From contig CAZXCU010000008.1 in the NCBI GenBank assembly GCA_964639245.1, positions 124,001-188,000 of the forward strand: a DNA stretch of 64,000 nt. Direction: 5' to 3'. A model generated the notes under the pieces. That model did not search any database. It worked only from the letters and a program-made list of their open reading frames with translations, and was not told the DNA's origin. Source of the stretch: SB15 sp964639245 (GTDB lineage: Bacteria; Chloroflexota; Anaerolineae; Aggregatilineales; J027). Position numbers and translations under genes: made by a program. Position 1 is the stretch's first letter, and every line of letters begins with the position of its first letter. This document shows positions 8,655 through 16,844 of this stretch, in pieces.

Positions 8655-10056
8655 CTACAATGTCACCTCCCATGTTGACCAACTGAACCTTGAGGGGCAT
8701 CGCGCCTACCGCATGGGTGGAGCAGCTTAAACACGGGTCATAAGCACGGATGACCGCCTCGACCCGATTCAACATGCCTTCCTCAATTTTCTCGCCTTTG
8801 ACGAAATGCTGCGCCACTTGCAGCACCCCGCGATTCATAGCGAGATTGTTGTGTCCGGTGGCAATCATCAGATTCGCCCGTTTCATCAACCCCGTTTCAT
8901 CAATTTCATAGTGGTGAATCAGCGTGCCGCGGGGTGCTTCGGCAATCCCGATGCCCTCGCGCCGATTGGGGTTGGCAAAAGCGCGAACGTGTTTATCCAG
9001 AATCTCCGGTTCACTCAGCAAGGCTTCAATCCGTTCAATGCCATACAAAATTTCAATCAGGCGGGCGTAGTGGAAATGGAACGAACTCAAGCGCGATTCC
9101 ATCGGAATGGCTTTAAATTCAAGGAGTTCGGCATCAGAATGGGGCGTACCAAAACTCTCCCCGATGTTCAACCGTGCCAAGGGCCCCACGCGGTACATGC
9201 CGTCAGGATAACCCATCGGTTTGTAGTAAGGCGATTTGAGATAGGAGTAGGGTTCAACCGCTTCCCCGAGATAGTCTTGATAATCCTCTGGCTCAAAGTC
9301 TTGGACAAAATTGCCCTGTGCATCAATCACCCGCAGTTTATGCCCATAGTACGAAATGGACTCATCCTGATGAATCAGGCTCATGAACAGCGAGGGGAAA
9401 TTGGCAAAGGTGCGAATTTCTTCGGTGAAATTTCCCCAGATGGGTTTGTACCATGCCAGCGTGTCCAGCGCGATTTTTTTGACTTCGGGAATCCATGCCA
9501 GAATCTGGTCGCGTTTTTGTACCGACAGGGGTTCGCTGACCCCGCCCGGCACAATCCATGCAGGGTGAATCCGTTTTCCGCCGAGCAGTTCAATCACCTG
9601 CTGTCCGAATTGGCGCAAGCGAATCCCGTTTTTTGCAAGTTCAGGATAGGCTTTGACCACCCCGACAATATTTCGTTCGGCAGGTGGGGCATCCATCCCC
9701 AACAAAAAGTCCGGCGCGGCAAGATAAAAGAAACTCAGCGCGTGGGATTGGACAATCTGCGCGAGATTCATAATGCGGCGCAGATTTACGGCGGTTTCGG
9801 GGATTCGCACCGCCAGTAGTTCATCGCAGGCTTTGGCGGAGGCCAGCAAATGGCTCACCGGACAAATCCCGCAAATCCGCGCCATGAGAGCGGGCATTTC
9901 ATGAAAAGGCCGCCCTTCGCAGAGTTTTTCAAACCCGCGTAACTGGGTCACATGAAAATGTGCGTCCGTTACCTGCCCGTTGTCGTCCAATTGGATGGTG
10001 ATTTTGCCGTGTCCCTCAATCCGGGTCACGGGGTCAATGAGAATTTGGCGTGTCAT
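8635..10056 (-). CDS. hoxH: Bidirectional [NiFe]-hydrogenase large (catalytic) subunit
   Basis: A 473-residue subunit holding the NiFe(CN)2CO site that oxidises H2 or reduces protons. The N-terminal ligand motif RICGICPV (about residues 61-68) and the C-terminal motif DPCLSCSTHA (about 440-449) give the four nickel-binding cysteines. A 24-25 residue tail after the His (ending DEIRRG) is the expected substrate of the HoxW protease. The N-terminal DPVTRIEGHGKI block is typical. Length and the neighbours HoxY, U, F and E place it in group 3d (NAD(P)-linked, soluble). It starts with ATG 9 bp after hoxY ends. Confidence 0.95.
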   Translation of the reverse strand: MTRQILIDPVTRIEGHGKITIQLDDNGQVTDAHFHVTQLRGFEKLCEGRPFHEMPALMARICGICPVSHLLASAKACDELLAVRIPETAVNLRRIMNLAQIVQSHALSFFYLAAPDFLLGMDAPPAERNIVGVVKAYPELAKNGIRLRQFGQQVIELLGGKRIHPAWIVPGGVSEPLSVQKRDQILAWIPEVKKIALDTLAWYKPIWGNFTEEIRTFANFPSLFMSLIHQDESISYYGHKLRVIDAQGNFVQDFEPEDYQDYLGEAVEPYSYLKSPYYKPMGYPDGMYRVGPLARLNIGESFGTPHSDAELLEFKAIPMESRLSSFHFHYARLIEILYGIERIEALLSEPEILDKHVRAFANPNRREGIGIAEAPRGTLIHHYEIDETGLMKRANLMIATGHNNLAMNRGVLQVAQHFVKGEKIEEGMLNRVEAVIRAYDPCLSCSTHAVGAMPLKVQLVNMGGDIVDEIRRG

Positions 10057-10065
10057 GCTTCCCTC

Positions 10066-10590
10066 CTAACCAAAATGAGTCTCTAACACCGGACGACGAC
10101 CCGCTAAGAGTTCGGTCAACACGTAAAAAATCGTCTTGGCGGAGGGTGGACAGCCCGGAATAAAAAAATCTACTTTGACGACTTGATGCACCGGGCGAAC
10201 TTTTTTGAGCAAAGGCGGTACAATTTGATAGGGAGTCATCAAGTTTTCGGTGGCATTTTCAAAATAGGCACGCTGGATAATTTTTTCGACAGGAAAAATA
10301 TTTCGCATGGCGGGGACATTCCCCGTGACCGCGCAATCGCCCATCGAAACCAGAATCCGCGTGTGCTGGCGAATCCGCTGGATTTTTTCTAAATCCTCTT
10401 CGGAACTGACCGCGCCTTCCACCAGCGTAATATCCACGCGGTCAGGGAACACTTTGTAATCCACCAGTGGGCTGTAGACAATATCGGCTTGTTCCAGCAG
10501 GGCAATCAGTTGGTCATCAATGTCTAAAAAAGACATATGACAGCCGGAACAGCCATCCAGCCAGACGGTGGCAAGGGTTGCTTTGGTCAT
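10066..10590 (-). CDS. hoxY: Bidirectional [NiFe]-hydrogenase small subunit
   Basis: A 174-residue small subunit that carries the proximal [4Fe-4S] cluster and passes electrons from HoxH to the diaphorase part. The cluster cysteines are visible in DGCSGCHMSF (residues about 13-22), GDCAVTGN (about 84-91) and IPGCPPSA (about 146-153). There is no Tat signal and no medial/distal cluster extension, as usual for soluble group 3 enzymes. It overlaps the 3' end of hoxU by 4 bp (ATGA type), so translation is coupled. Confidence 0.93.
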   Translation of the reverse strand: MTKATLATVWLDGCSGCHMSFLDIDDQLIALLEQADIVYSPLVDYKVFPDRVDITLVEGAVSSEEDLEKIQRIRQHTRILVSMGDCAVTGNVPAMRNIFPVEKIIQRAYFENATENLMTPYQIVPPLLKKVRPVHQVVKVDFFIPGCPPSAKTIFYVLTELLAGRRPVLETHFG

Positions 10591-11312
10591 TTGTTCCCAT
10601 TCTCCCGCATTGATTTGAGATAAGGCAGAAAATCGCGCCGTTTGGTCATTTCAGCTGCCGCTTTGCCTTTGGCAAACAACGCTCCGGTGGGACACACCTG
10701 CACGCACTTCCCGCAGGAGGTACAGGTGTCCGAATTCCCCCAAGGTTCGTCAAGGTCGGTAATCACCGCGCAGTTAATCCCGCGTCCTTGAATGTTGAGG
10801 GTAGCGGCCCCTTCAATTTCTTGGCAAACGCGGACACAGCGTGTACACAGGACACAGCGATTGTGGTCTAACCCGTAGCGCTCGTGGGACAAATCTACAT
10901 GACGTGGGGAAGCGTGATATTCCAGACGGCTGTGGTCAAAACCGAGCTTTTGCGCCAGATTTTGTAGTTCACAGTGGCCGTTGGAAATGCACACCGCGCA
11001 CACATGGTTGCCTTCGGCAAACAACATTTGCATAATCATCAAACGGTAGGCGTGCAGCCGTTCGGACTCGGTATAAACTTCCATACCTTCTTCGACCCGT
11101 GTGATGCAGGCTGGCACCAATTTGGACGAGCCTTTGATTTCCACCACACACAAGCGACACGCCCCGACGGGCGACAATCCCTCCAGATGGCAAAGCGTGG
11201 GAATGAAAATGTTATTTTCATCCGCAACTTCCAAAATCGTCTGATTTTCGCCTGCGCTCACATCTTCATCATTTATCTTAAGGACTTTGACGCGAACATT
11301 AGGCATATTCAT
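10587..11312 (-). CDS. hoxU: Hydrogenase diaphorase iron-sulfur subunit
   Basis: A 241-residue electron-transfer subunit homologous to the N-terminus of NuoG. Order of clusters: a plant-type [2Fe-2S] ferredoxin (CHLEGLSPVGACRLC, about residues 42-56), the His-Cys NuoG-type segment (HVCAVCISNGHCELQ, about 103-117), then two [4Fe-4S] motifs CVLCTRCVRVC (about 153-163) and CTSCGKCVQVCP (about 197-208). It links HoxF to HoxY. It overlaps hoxF by 14 bp and hoxY by 4 bp. Confidence 0.93.
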   Translation of the reverse strand: MNMPNVRVKVLKINDEDVSAGENQTILEVADENNIFIPTLCHLEGLSPVGACRLCVVEIKGSSKLVPACITRVEEGMEVYTESERLHAYRLMIMQMLFAEGNHVCAVCISNGHCELQNLAQKLGFDHSRLEYHASPRHVDLSHERYGLDHNRCVLCTRCVRVCQEIEGAATLNIQGRGINCAVITDLDEPWGNSDTCTSCGKCVQVCPTGALFAKGKAAAEMTKRRDFLPYLKSMRENGNK

Positions 11313-12999
11313 GGCTGACCTCCTTCATTTTGCAGATGCCCGCCGGACAGCGTTTTTCAACGATGTGGGTAATGTATTCCTCGCGGAAATATTTGAGGGT
11401 ACTCAGCACAGGATTCGGTGAGGACTGCCCCAAGCCACATAAGCTGGTATGTTTGACCATATCACAGAGTTCTTCGAGCAGGGCAAGGTCGTCCAGGGTA
11501 GCGCTGCCTTCGGTTATTTTGCTGAGGAGTTGGTGCATCTGGGCGGTTCCCACACGGCAGGGAACACACTTACCGCATGACTCCGACATACAAAATTCCA
11601 TGAAAAACTTGGCAACATCCACCATGCACGAAGTTTCGTCCATCACAATCATCCCGCCAGACCCCATAATGGAGCCGAGCGCTGCCAGCGATTCATAATC
11701 GACACGGGTATCGAGATAATCGGCGGGAATACAGCCCCCGGACGGCCCGCCAGTTTGTACTGCCTTTAAATTACGTCCTTCAGGAATCCCCCCGCCAATG
11801 TCATACACAATTTCGCGGAGTGTCATACCCATCGGCACTTCAATCAAACCGATGTTGTTGACACGACCAGACAGGGCGAAGACTTTTGTCCCTTTGCTTT
11901 TGGGGGTGCCAATCCCCGCGAACCATGCCCCGCCATTGCGTAAAATTGGCGCGATATTGGCAAAGGTTTCGACATTGTTGATGAGCGTTGGTTTGATGAA
12001 CAACCCCGACTCGGCGGGATAGGGCGGGCGGGAACGGGGTGAACCACGTTTGCCCTCAATCGAGGCCATCAGCGCGGTTTCTTCGCCGCAGACAAACGCG
12101 CCTGCGCCCAACCGCACTTCCAGATGAAAATTAAACGGTGTACCGCAAATGCTTCGGCCTAAAAAGCCCATTTTTTGCGCTTGGCGAATGGCAATTTGCA
12201 GCCGTTTGACCGCGAGAGGGTATTCGGCACGGACGTAGACATAGCCGTTTTCTGCGCCAATCGCATACCCCGCGATGACCATGCCTTCGATAATGCGGTG
12301 CGGGTCGGCTTCCATGACGCTTCTGTCCATGAACGCGCCGGGATCGCCTTCGTCACCGTTGCAAATGACATATTTATCGTTGCTGCGGGCTTTGGCAACC
12401 GTTGACCATTTCAGTCCAGTGGGATACCCCGCGCCCCCGCGTCCCCGTAAACCGCTACGGGTGACTTGTTCCAGCACATCGGCCGGGGACATTTCATTCA
12501 AGACTTTGACCAGCGCCCCGTAACCCCCTTCTGCGATGTAATCTTCAATCCGTTCGGGGTCAATTTTGCCGCTGTTTTCCAGCACAATTTTGACCTGTCG
12601 CTGGAAAAACGGTGAAGCCACCGTTGGGCGGGCGGTAATTTCTGGCGAGGGTGCTTCTTCACCTTCGGCTGGCGGGGCAGCCTGCACAATTTTCGGTTCG
12701 AGCGCGGCAATCTGGTCAATAATCACGGCGCTGTTTTCGGGCGTAACTGCTTGGTACATAATATCGCCCGGTTCTACCGAAACCAACGGGCCTGCCGCGC
12801 ATAAGCCCATACAGCCTACGCCGCGCACCCGACAAATTTTATCTAAATGAAGTTCTTTAACTTTTTCTTCCAGCGCGTCTTTGATGGTGTCGCTGTGGGT
12901 GGACAAACACCCCGCCGCGATACACACATTCACCCGATAGCGATACTGCTGGCGGGCTTGGAGTTCATCGGCAGCAATCCGCGAGAGTTCATCATTCAT
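11299..12999 (-). CDS. hoxF: Hydrogenase diaphorase NAD(P)/FMN subunit
   Basis: A 566-residue flavoprotein homologous to NuoF that exchanges electrons with NAD(P)(H). An N-terminal thioredoxin-like [2Fe-2S] domain (CIAAGCLSTHSD near residue 26-37, CRVRGVGCMGLC near 56-67) is followed by the NADH/FMN site with GRGGAGYPTGLKW (about 186-198) and EETALMASIEGKRG, then the C-terminal [4Fe-4S] site ESCGKCVPCRVGT with a later LCGLGQSSP. It overlaps hoxE by 4 bp. No missing ligand is apparent. Confidence 0.95.
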   Translation of the reverse strand: MNDELSRIAADELQARQQYRYRVNVCIAAGCLSTHSDTIKDALEEKVKELHLDKICRVRGVGCMGLCAAGPLVSVEPGDIMYQAVTPENSAVIIDQIAALEPKIVQAAPPAEGEEAPSPEITARPTVASPFFQRQVKIVLENSGKIDPERIEDYIAEGGYGALVKVLNEMSPADVLEQVTRSGLRGRGGAGYPTGLKWSTVAKARSNDKYVICNGDEGDPGAFMDRSVMEADPHRIIEGMVIAGYAIGAENGYVYVRAEYPLAVKRLQIAIRQAQKMGFLGRSICGTPFNFHLEVRLGAGAFVCGEETALMASIEGKRGSPRSRPPYPAESGLFIKPTLINNVETFANIAPILRNGGAWFAGIGTPKSKGTKVFALSGRVNNIGLIEVPMGMTLREIVYDIGGGIPEGRNLKAVQTGGPSGGCIPADYLDTRVDYESLAALGSIMGSGGMIVMDETSCMVDVAKFFMEFCMSESCGKCVPCRVGTAQMHQLLSKITEGSATLDDLALLEELCDMVKHTSLCGLGQSSPNPVLSTLKYFREEYITHIVEKRCPAGICKMKEVSHEYA

Positions 13000-13508
13000 G
13001 ATGCACGCTCCTTGCTGACCGCTTCTTGCACTTTTTCCAATGCCGCATGGGAGGTTAAATTCGCGGCAATTTCATCATCAATCACCGCCACCGGCGCAAG
13101 CCCACACGACCCTACACATCGGGCGGTCATCAACGACAGTTCGCCGTCTTCGGTGGTTTGACCGGGAACTACATGATAATTTTCCCGCATGGCATCCAGA
13201 ATTGCCTGTGCATTTTTGATATAACAGGCCGTGCCAAGACAGACCACGCAGCTATGTTTTCCCTGTGGTTTGAGGCTAAAAAAGTGATAAAACGTGGCAA
13301 CACCATAGGTTGCACTGAGAGGAACTTTGAGGCTGCGCGCCACATAGTTGAGCGAGTCTTTATCCAGATACCCGAAGGATTGTTGCACCGAATGCAGCGT
13401 TTCAATGAGGGCAGCTTTATCATAACCATGCCGACGCATGGTGGTTTCGACAATGCGCCAACGTTTATCCTCTGAAGGGGGAGGAATTTTGCTTACACGC
13501 GATCCCAT
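12996..13508 (-). CDS. hoxE: Hydrogenase diaphorase [2Fe-2S] subunit
   Basis: A 170-residue NuoE-like protein with a thioredoxin-like [2Fe-2S] fold. Cluster cysteines are seen in VCLGTACYIKN (about residues 93-103) and ARCVGSCGLAP (about 129-139), with the helical bundle around HSVQQSFGYLDKD ahead of them. It is the first gene of hoxEFUYHW; its presence makes the five-subunit cyanobacterial-type complex rather than the four-subunit Ralstonia form. The promoter must lie in the short divergent region 13509-13683, which contains a CRP/FNR-type dyad. Confidence 0.92.
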   Translation of the reverse strand: MGSRVSKIPPPSEDKRWRIVETTMRRHGYDKAALIETLHSVQQSFGYLDKDSLNYVARSLKVPLSATYGVATFYHFFSLKPQGKHSCVVCLGTACYIKNAQAILDAMRENYHVVPGQTTEDGELSLMTARCVGSCGLAPVAVIDDEIAANLTSHAALEKVQEAVSKERAS

Positions 13509-13604
13509 AAGATAGATTTTCCTAAGCTATTGCTCCCTCACCTTAACCTAGAATCGCATGGGCTATCATTGCAAAAACACCCATTTTAGAGTGCTAAATA
13601 TCAC

Positions 13605-13624
13605 TTTGTGATTTTTGTCACAAA
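13605..13624. promoter_or_regulatory. CRP/FNR-type binding site between hoxE and a divergent gene
   Basis: A perfect dyad TTTGTGA - 6 nt - TCACAAA, identical to the TGTGA-N6-TCACA form recognised by CRP-class regulators. It lies 97 bp upstream of hoxE and 60 bp upstream of the divergent small gene, so it could serve either. CRP/FNR-family control of hox operons by redox or energy state would make sense, but the regulator is not in the window. Confidence 0.6.
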
Positions 13625-13683
13625 TACTTATTGAAAGTGATATTCGGGTTAAAATGCCGGGGCAAATAAAAAAAGGACACGAC

Positions 13684-14070
13684 ATGGACGACCATCAAGA
13701 CATCTGGGATTTTCTGGACAAGCATCTGCGTTCCATTTTTGAGGGCGATTGGGACACTTACCACGCGACCACTGCCGAAGATTTGTCTCTCTATGAATAT
13801 TGGATTCTGCCTCACCGACAGGATGGCTTAGCCTTTCACGAATTCATGATTAAAAATCGCTGGACAGGCAAACCGATGGCTCAACGCTACGATTTATTTG
13901 AAAAACGCTGCCAGCGCTATGGCGACACCGCCGTTGTTACCTATACTTTTATGCTGGCACAAGCCTATCCTGAGGGTATTCAACATCATGTCCACAACGA
14001 AACACGGGTGCTGGTCAAATTTGAGGGTGCGTGGAAAGTGGTGCATGTTCATAAATCACCCGCGAAATAA
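13684..14070 (+). CDS. SnoaL/NTF2-like protein (DUF4440/CaMKII-association type)
   Basis: A 128-residue cone-shaped NTF2-like protein: an N-terminal helix (DIWDFLDKHLRSIFEGDWDT), then beta strands ending in GAWKVVHVHKSPAK, the typical close of the CaMKII-association/SnoaL_3 group. Such proteins are stand-alone binding or isomerase-like folds; no reaction can be assigned. ATG 13684 is chosen because AAAAAGGA precedes it; a longer frame from 13615 would start inside the CRP-like site. Divergent from the hox operon and possibly sharing its control region. Confidence 0.75.
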   Translation: MDDHQDIWDFLDKHLRSIFEGDWDTYHATTAEDLSLYEYWILPHRQDGLAFHEFMIKNRWTGKPMAQRYDLFEKRCQRYGDTAVVTYTFMLAQAYPEGIQHHVHNETRVLVKFEGAWKVVHVHKSPAK

Positions 14071-14109
14071 ATAACGCCTTGACATCGGGAAACATCAGCG
14101 TTACGCTTT

Positions 14110-14300
14110 GTCTCGTGCATCAAGAGTGACTTCGGCAATACGAAGTCCGGCAACCTCAGCAGAATCAGTCTGCTTAAGGTGCTTTTCCACCGTGTGGAGA
14201 TGTGGTCACAACGAATGATTCGGATGTGGCAACGACAACGCGAAGTGGATATTCCGTGTTTAACCGTCTCTTGATGCTCAGCAGACGGTTTTTTTGTTTT
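14110..14300 (+). ncRNA. SAM-I/IV-like riboswitch with intrinsic terminator
   Basis: The leader of the cysteine desulfurase gene reads as a SAM-I-clan aptamer. P1 TGCATC (14116-14121) pairs with GATGTG (14199-14204). AAGAG follows P1. P2 is ACTTCG/CGAAGT (14129-14146), followed by CCGGCAACC. P3 is AGCAGA/TCTGCT with CCT/AGG (14154-14179). The core AAGGTGCTTTTCC corresponds to the SAM-I AAGGUGCUAAUUCC. P4 is TCCAC/GTGGA (14186-14198). The expression platform is a terminator, AACCGTCT (14262-14269) with AGACGGTT (14283-14290) plus a T run. CTCTTGATGC (14268-14277) is the exact complement of GCATCAAGAG (14117-14126), giving a 10-bp antiterminator that competes with P1. Predicted logic: SAM stabilises P1, frees the terminator and turns the gene off. 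No covariance test was possible here. Confidence 0.75.
14262..14295 (+). terminator. Regulated terminator of the riboswitch
   Basis: Stem AACCGTCT/AGACGGTT with a 13-nt loop, followed directly by seven T residues. It ends 6 bp before the AAGGAG ribosome site of the downstream gene, so it can only serve attenuation. Confidence 0.8.
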
Positions 14301-14315
14301 AAGGAGCATTTCACC

Positions 14316-15467
14316 ATGATTTATCTTGACCATTCCGCCACCACCCCCACCGACCCTCGCGTTGTACAAGCCATGCTGCCGTATTTTACTGAAATTTACG
14401 GCAATGCCTCGTCTACCCACAGCGTCGGGCGCAAAGCCGAACACGCTATCCGTCAAGCACGGGAAACCATCGCCCGGATTCTTCACTGCCAGCCATCCGA
14501 GATTATTTTCACAAGCGGCGGGTCAGAAAGTGATAATCTGGCGGTGCGCGGCGCAGCATGGAATGGGCGCGGCAAACATCTCATCACCACCCCGATTGAA
14601 CATGGCGCGGTGGGCAAAACCATGCTGCAACTTGCCGAAACACACGGGTTTGAAACCGATGTCGTTCCGGTAGATGTGCTGGGCTGTGTGGATAGTGCGG
14701 CGCTAATTTCCCTCTGCCGTCCTGATACTGCCCTTATCAGCATCATGTATGCCAATAACGAAGTTGGCACCGTCCAACCCATCACCGAAATGACTCGCCA
14801 CACTTCCGCCCTTTTCCACACCGACGCGGTACAGGCGGCAGGTCAATTGCTCTTGAATGTACAGGCCTTAGGCGTGGATTTACTGTCGCTCTCGGCGCAT
14901 AAATTTTACGGGCCAAAAGGTATCGGCGCTTTGTATGTGCGGGAGGGGGTGAAATTATCCCCCAGTCAAACGGGCGGCGGGCAAGAACGCAGCTTACGGG
15001 CAGGCACTCACGCAACTCCCCTCATTGTGGGGATGGCAAAAGCGCTCGAATTGGCCTACGAGGAATTTGACCAGCGCACCGCCCATTTACAAAGGCTGCG
15101 GGATGCCCTGATTGATGGTGTGCTGACCCATGTGCCGGGCGCACTTTTAACCGGACATCCTGAACACCGTTTGCCTGCCCATGCCAGTTTTGTTTTTGAG
15201 GGCGTGAACGGGGCGGCCTTAGTCGATTGGTTGGATGCTCAAGGCATTGCGGCGAGTGGGGCATCGGCCTGCAAAGCGGGCAGCGCTGCGCCCTCCGGCA
15301 CCCTGTTAGCGATGGGGTATGCACCGGAATTGGCAGTGTCGAGTTTGCGCTTGACCGTTGGGATTCACACCACCTTTGCCGAAATTGAAAAGACCGTGCA
15401 AATTCTGATTGAAGCGGTGCGTACTCTGCGGAAGTTTTCCTACCCCGAAGTGTTGCCTGTAAGGTAA
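14316..15467 (+). CDS. Cysteine desulfurase (NifS/IscS family)
   Basis: A 383-residue PLP enzyme that converts cysteine to alanine and an enzyme-bound persulfide for Fe-S cluster or thiocofactor assembly. It begins MIYLDHSATTPTDPRV, the classic family start. The PLP lysine sits in LSLSAHKFYGPKG (about residues 187-199) and the persulfide cysteine in SGASACKAG (about 312-320). AAGGAG at 14301 fixes this start; the frame is open further upstream but runs through the riboswitch. It follows a SAM riboswitch, linking it to sulfur amino-acid status. The Fe-S-rich hydrogenase lies nearby but is transcribed the other way. Confidence 0.92.
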   Translation: MIYLDHSATTPTDPRVVQAMLPYFTEIYGNASSTHSVGRKAEHAIRQARETIARILHCQPSEIIFTSGGSESDNLAVRGAAWNGRGKHLITTPIEHGAVGKTMLQLAETHGFETDVVPVDVLGCVDSAALISLCRPDTALISIMYANNEVGTVQPITEMTRHTSALFHTDAVQAAGQLLLNVQALGVDLLSLSAHKFYGPKGIGALYVREGVKLSPSQTGGGQERSLRAGTHATPLIVGMAKALELAYEEFDQRTAHLQRLRDALIDGVLTHVPGALLTGHPEHRLPAHASFVFEGVNGAALVDWLDAQGIAASGASACKAGSAAPSGTLLAMGYAPELAVSSLRLTVGIHTTFAEIEKTVQILIEAVRTLRKFSYPEVLPVR

Positions 15468-15490
15468 TATTTGGGCAAAGGAGAAGGTAC

Positions 15491-16780
15491 ATGCCTAAAA
15501 ATTTGGGGATCGTGTTTTTTGTACTTATTTTTTTGCTCGGTGTTGGGGCGCTGACGACTGCTCAGGAAGAAGCGGTCATCACACCAACCGCGTGCAAAGA
15601 AGCCAGTGAGCTTACAATGTGGGTTTGGGATGAAAATTGGCATCAAATCATCGGCGACTCGATTGCCGCATGGGAAGCTACCTATTGTCCCGGCGCAAGC
15701 GTCGATTTACAGGTGATTACATGGGCAGACTATTGGCGCAAAGTGGAAAGTGGCGAGGACTTGCCGGATGTGTTTAATATGTCCCAAGATCGCTTTTTCT
15801 TCTATGCAGATAGCGATGTGCTGCTCAACTTGCAGCCCTATTGGGACGAGGCGGGGGTAGATACCACCCTGTGGGGGTCGGGTTTGGTTGATCCGTATCG
15901 GTGGGGTGAAAACGGCGACCTCTACGCCGGCCCGGTCAATTGGGATACGATTGCTATTTATTACAACAAAACCCTGTTTGATGAAGCGGGTGTGGCCTAT
16001 CCTACTGCCGAATGGACATGGGAGGAATTTGCGGAGACCGCACGCGCCCTGACCAATCCGAGTCAAGATATTTATGGTGCAGCCGTTTACAGCGAATATC
16101 AAGCAGGGTATACCAACTGGATTGCGGCAACGGACACCACCCCGATTGTCGAGGCGGGGCGTACACGTTGCACCCTTCAAGATGAGGGCAGTTTGGAAGC
16201 CTTAAATTTCCTGAAAAGCCTCTATGACGAAGGGGTGATGCCGAGCATTGCTGTTTTGGGGGGGGCTTCGGCGGACAACGCCTTTGATTACTGGGAAACA
16301 GGCCAGGTTGCTATGATTACAGGGGGGTCATGGAAATTGCAAGAAGCCTTCAACGAAGTCACCTTTGACTGGGATGTCGTCACCCTGCCACGTAATCCAG
16401 CGAATGGGCGCAGTCGTTCCATTTTGCACGCGGTTGGCTACGTTGCCAATGCCCAAACAGATACCCCCGATTTAGCCGCCAACCTGATTTTGTATCTGGT
16501 CAGCGACGAAGGCCAGCGTTTTTTTGCCGAAGCGGGCGGGGTTGCCCCGGCGAATCCATCGCCGGAATTGCAACAACTCTGGGTGGATTCGTTTGGCGAA
16601 ACAAGCGTAAATGTCCAAGCGTTTGTGGATGCCACCACCGATTCTCAGGGGGTGACGGTCTTTGATGAAATCTGGGACGCAATTAACACGGAAATTGTCG
16701 TTAATCTGTTTGATTTGGGAATGAGCGTGGAAGACGCAACCGCCCGCGCCTGTGAATTTATTGATTCGCAACTGCCCTAA
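15491..16780 (+). CDS. ABC transporter solute-binding protein, family 1 (sugar type)
   Basis: A 429-residue exported binding protein. Signal peptide at residues 1-25 (hydrophobic FFVLIFLLGVGALTT, then AQEE), no lipobox Cys. The mature part has family 1 features: an early MWVWDENWHQ strand, a DLPDVFNMSQD region, WDTIAIYYNKTLFDEAG (about 155-171) and a C-terminal VEDATARACEFIDSQL helix. It starts 23 bp after the cysteine desulfurase with a strong AAAGGAGA site, so read-through from the riboswitch leader is possible. No permease or ATPase gene is next to it, so it is an orphan component; the ligand is unknown. Confidence 0.88.
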   Translation: MPKNLGIVFFVLIFLLGVGALTTAQEEAVITPTACKEASELTMWVWDENWHQIIGDSIAAWEATYCPGASVDLQVITWADYWRKVESGEDLPDVFNMSQDRFFFYADSDVLLNLQPYWDEAGVDTTLWGSGLVDPYRWGENGDLYAGPVNWDTIAIYYNKTLFDEAGVAYPTAEWTWEEFAETARALTNPSQDIYGAAVYSEYQAGYTNWIAATDTTPIVEAGRTRCTLQDEGSLEALNFLKSLYDEGVMPSIAVLGGASADNAFDYWETGQVAMITGGSWKLQEAFNEVTFDWDVVTLPRNPANGRSRSILHAVGYVANAQTDTPDLAANLILYLVSDEGQRFFAEAGGVAPANPSPELQQLWVDSFGETSVNVQAFVDATTDSQGVTVFDEIWDAINTEIVVNLFDLGMSVEDATARACEFIDSQLP

Positions 16781-16789
16781 GGACGCTAG

Positions 16790-16837
16790 AAAAAATTCGG
16801 GTATCGGAGTTAGGCATTGAGTCCTCTCCGATACCCG
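16790..16837 (-). terminator. Terminator between convergent genes
   Basis: A perfect 12-bp stem CGGGTATCGGAG (16798-16809) with CTCCGATACCCG (16826-16837). On the minus strand it is followed by AATTTTTTC, so it chiefly ends the nucleoside hydrolase gene; it may also stop the plus-strand transcript. Confidence 0.8.
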
Positions 16838-16844
16838 GTGATGT

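Noticed and set aside
8806..9819. 337-codon plus-strand ORF opposite hoxH
   Set aside because: Antisense shadow of a gene with intact nickel ligands; composition and lack of motifs mark it as non-coding.
13631..13655. TTGAAA and TAAAAT as a promoter of the NTF2-like gene
   Set aside because: The spacer is only about 13 bp, too short for a sigma70 promoter.
13615..13683. N-terminal extension of the NTF2-like gene
   Set aside because: It would start inside the CRP-type dyad and has no ribosome site; ATG 13684 has a proper one.
14202..14315. Upstream extension of the cysteine desulfurase frame
   Set aside because: It runs through the riboswitch and terminator; AAGGAG and the family N-terminus fix the start at 14316.
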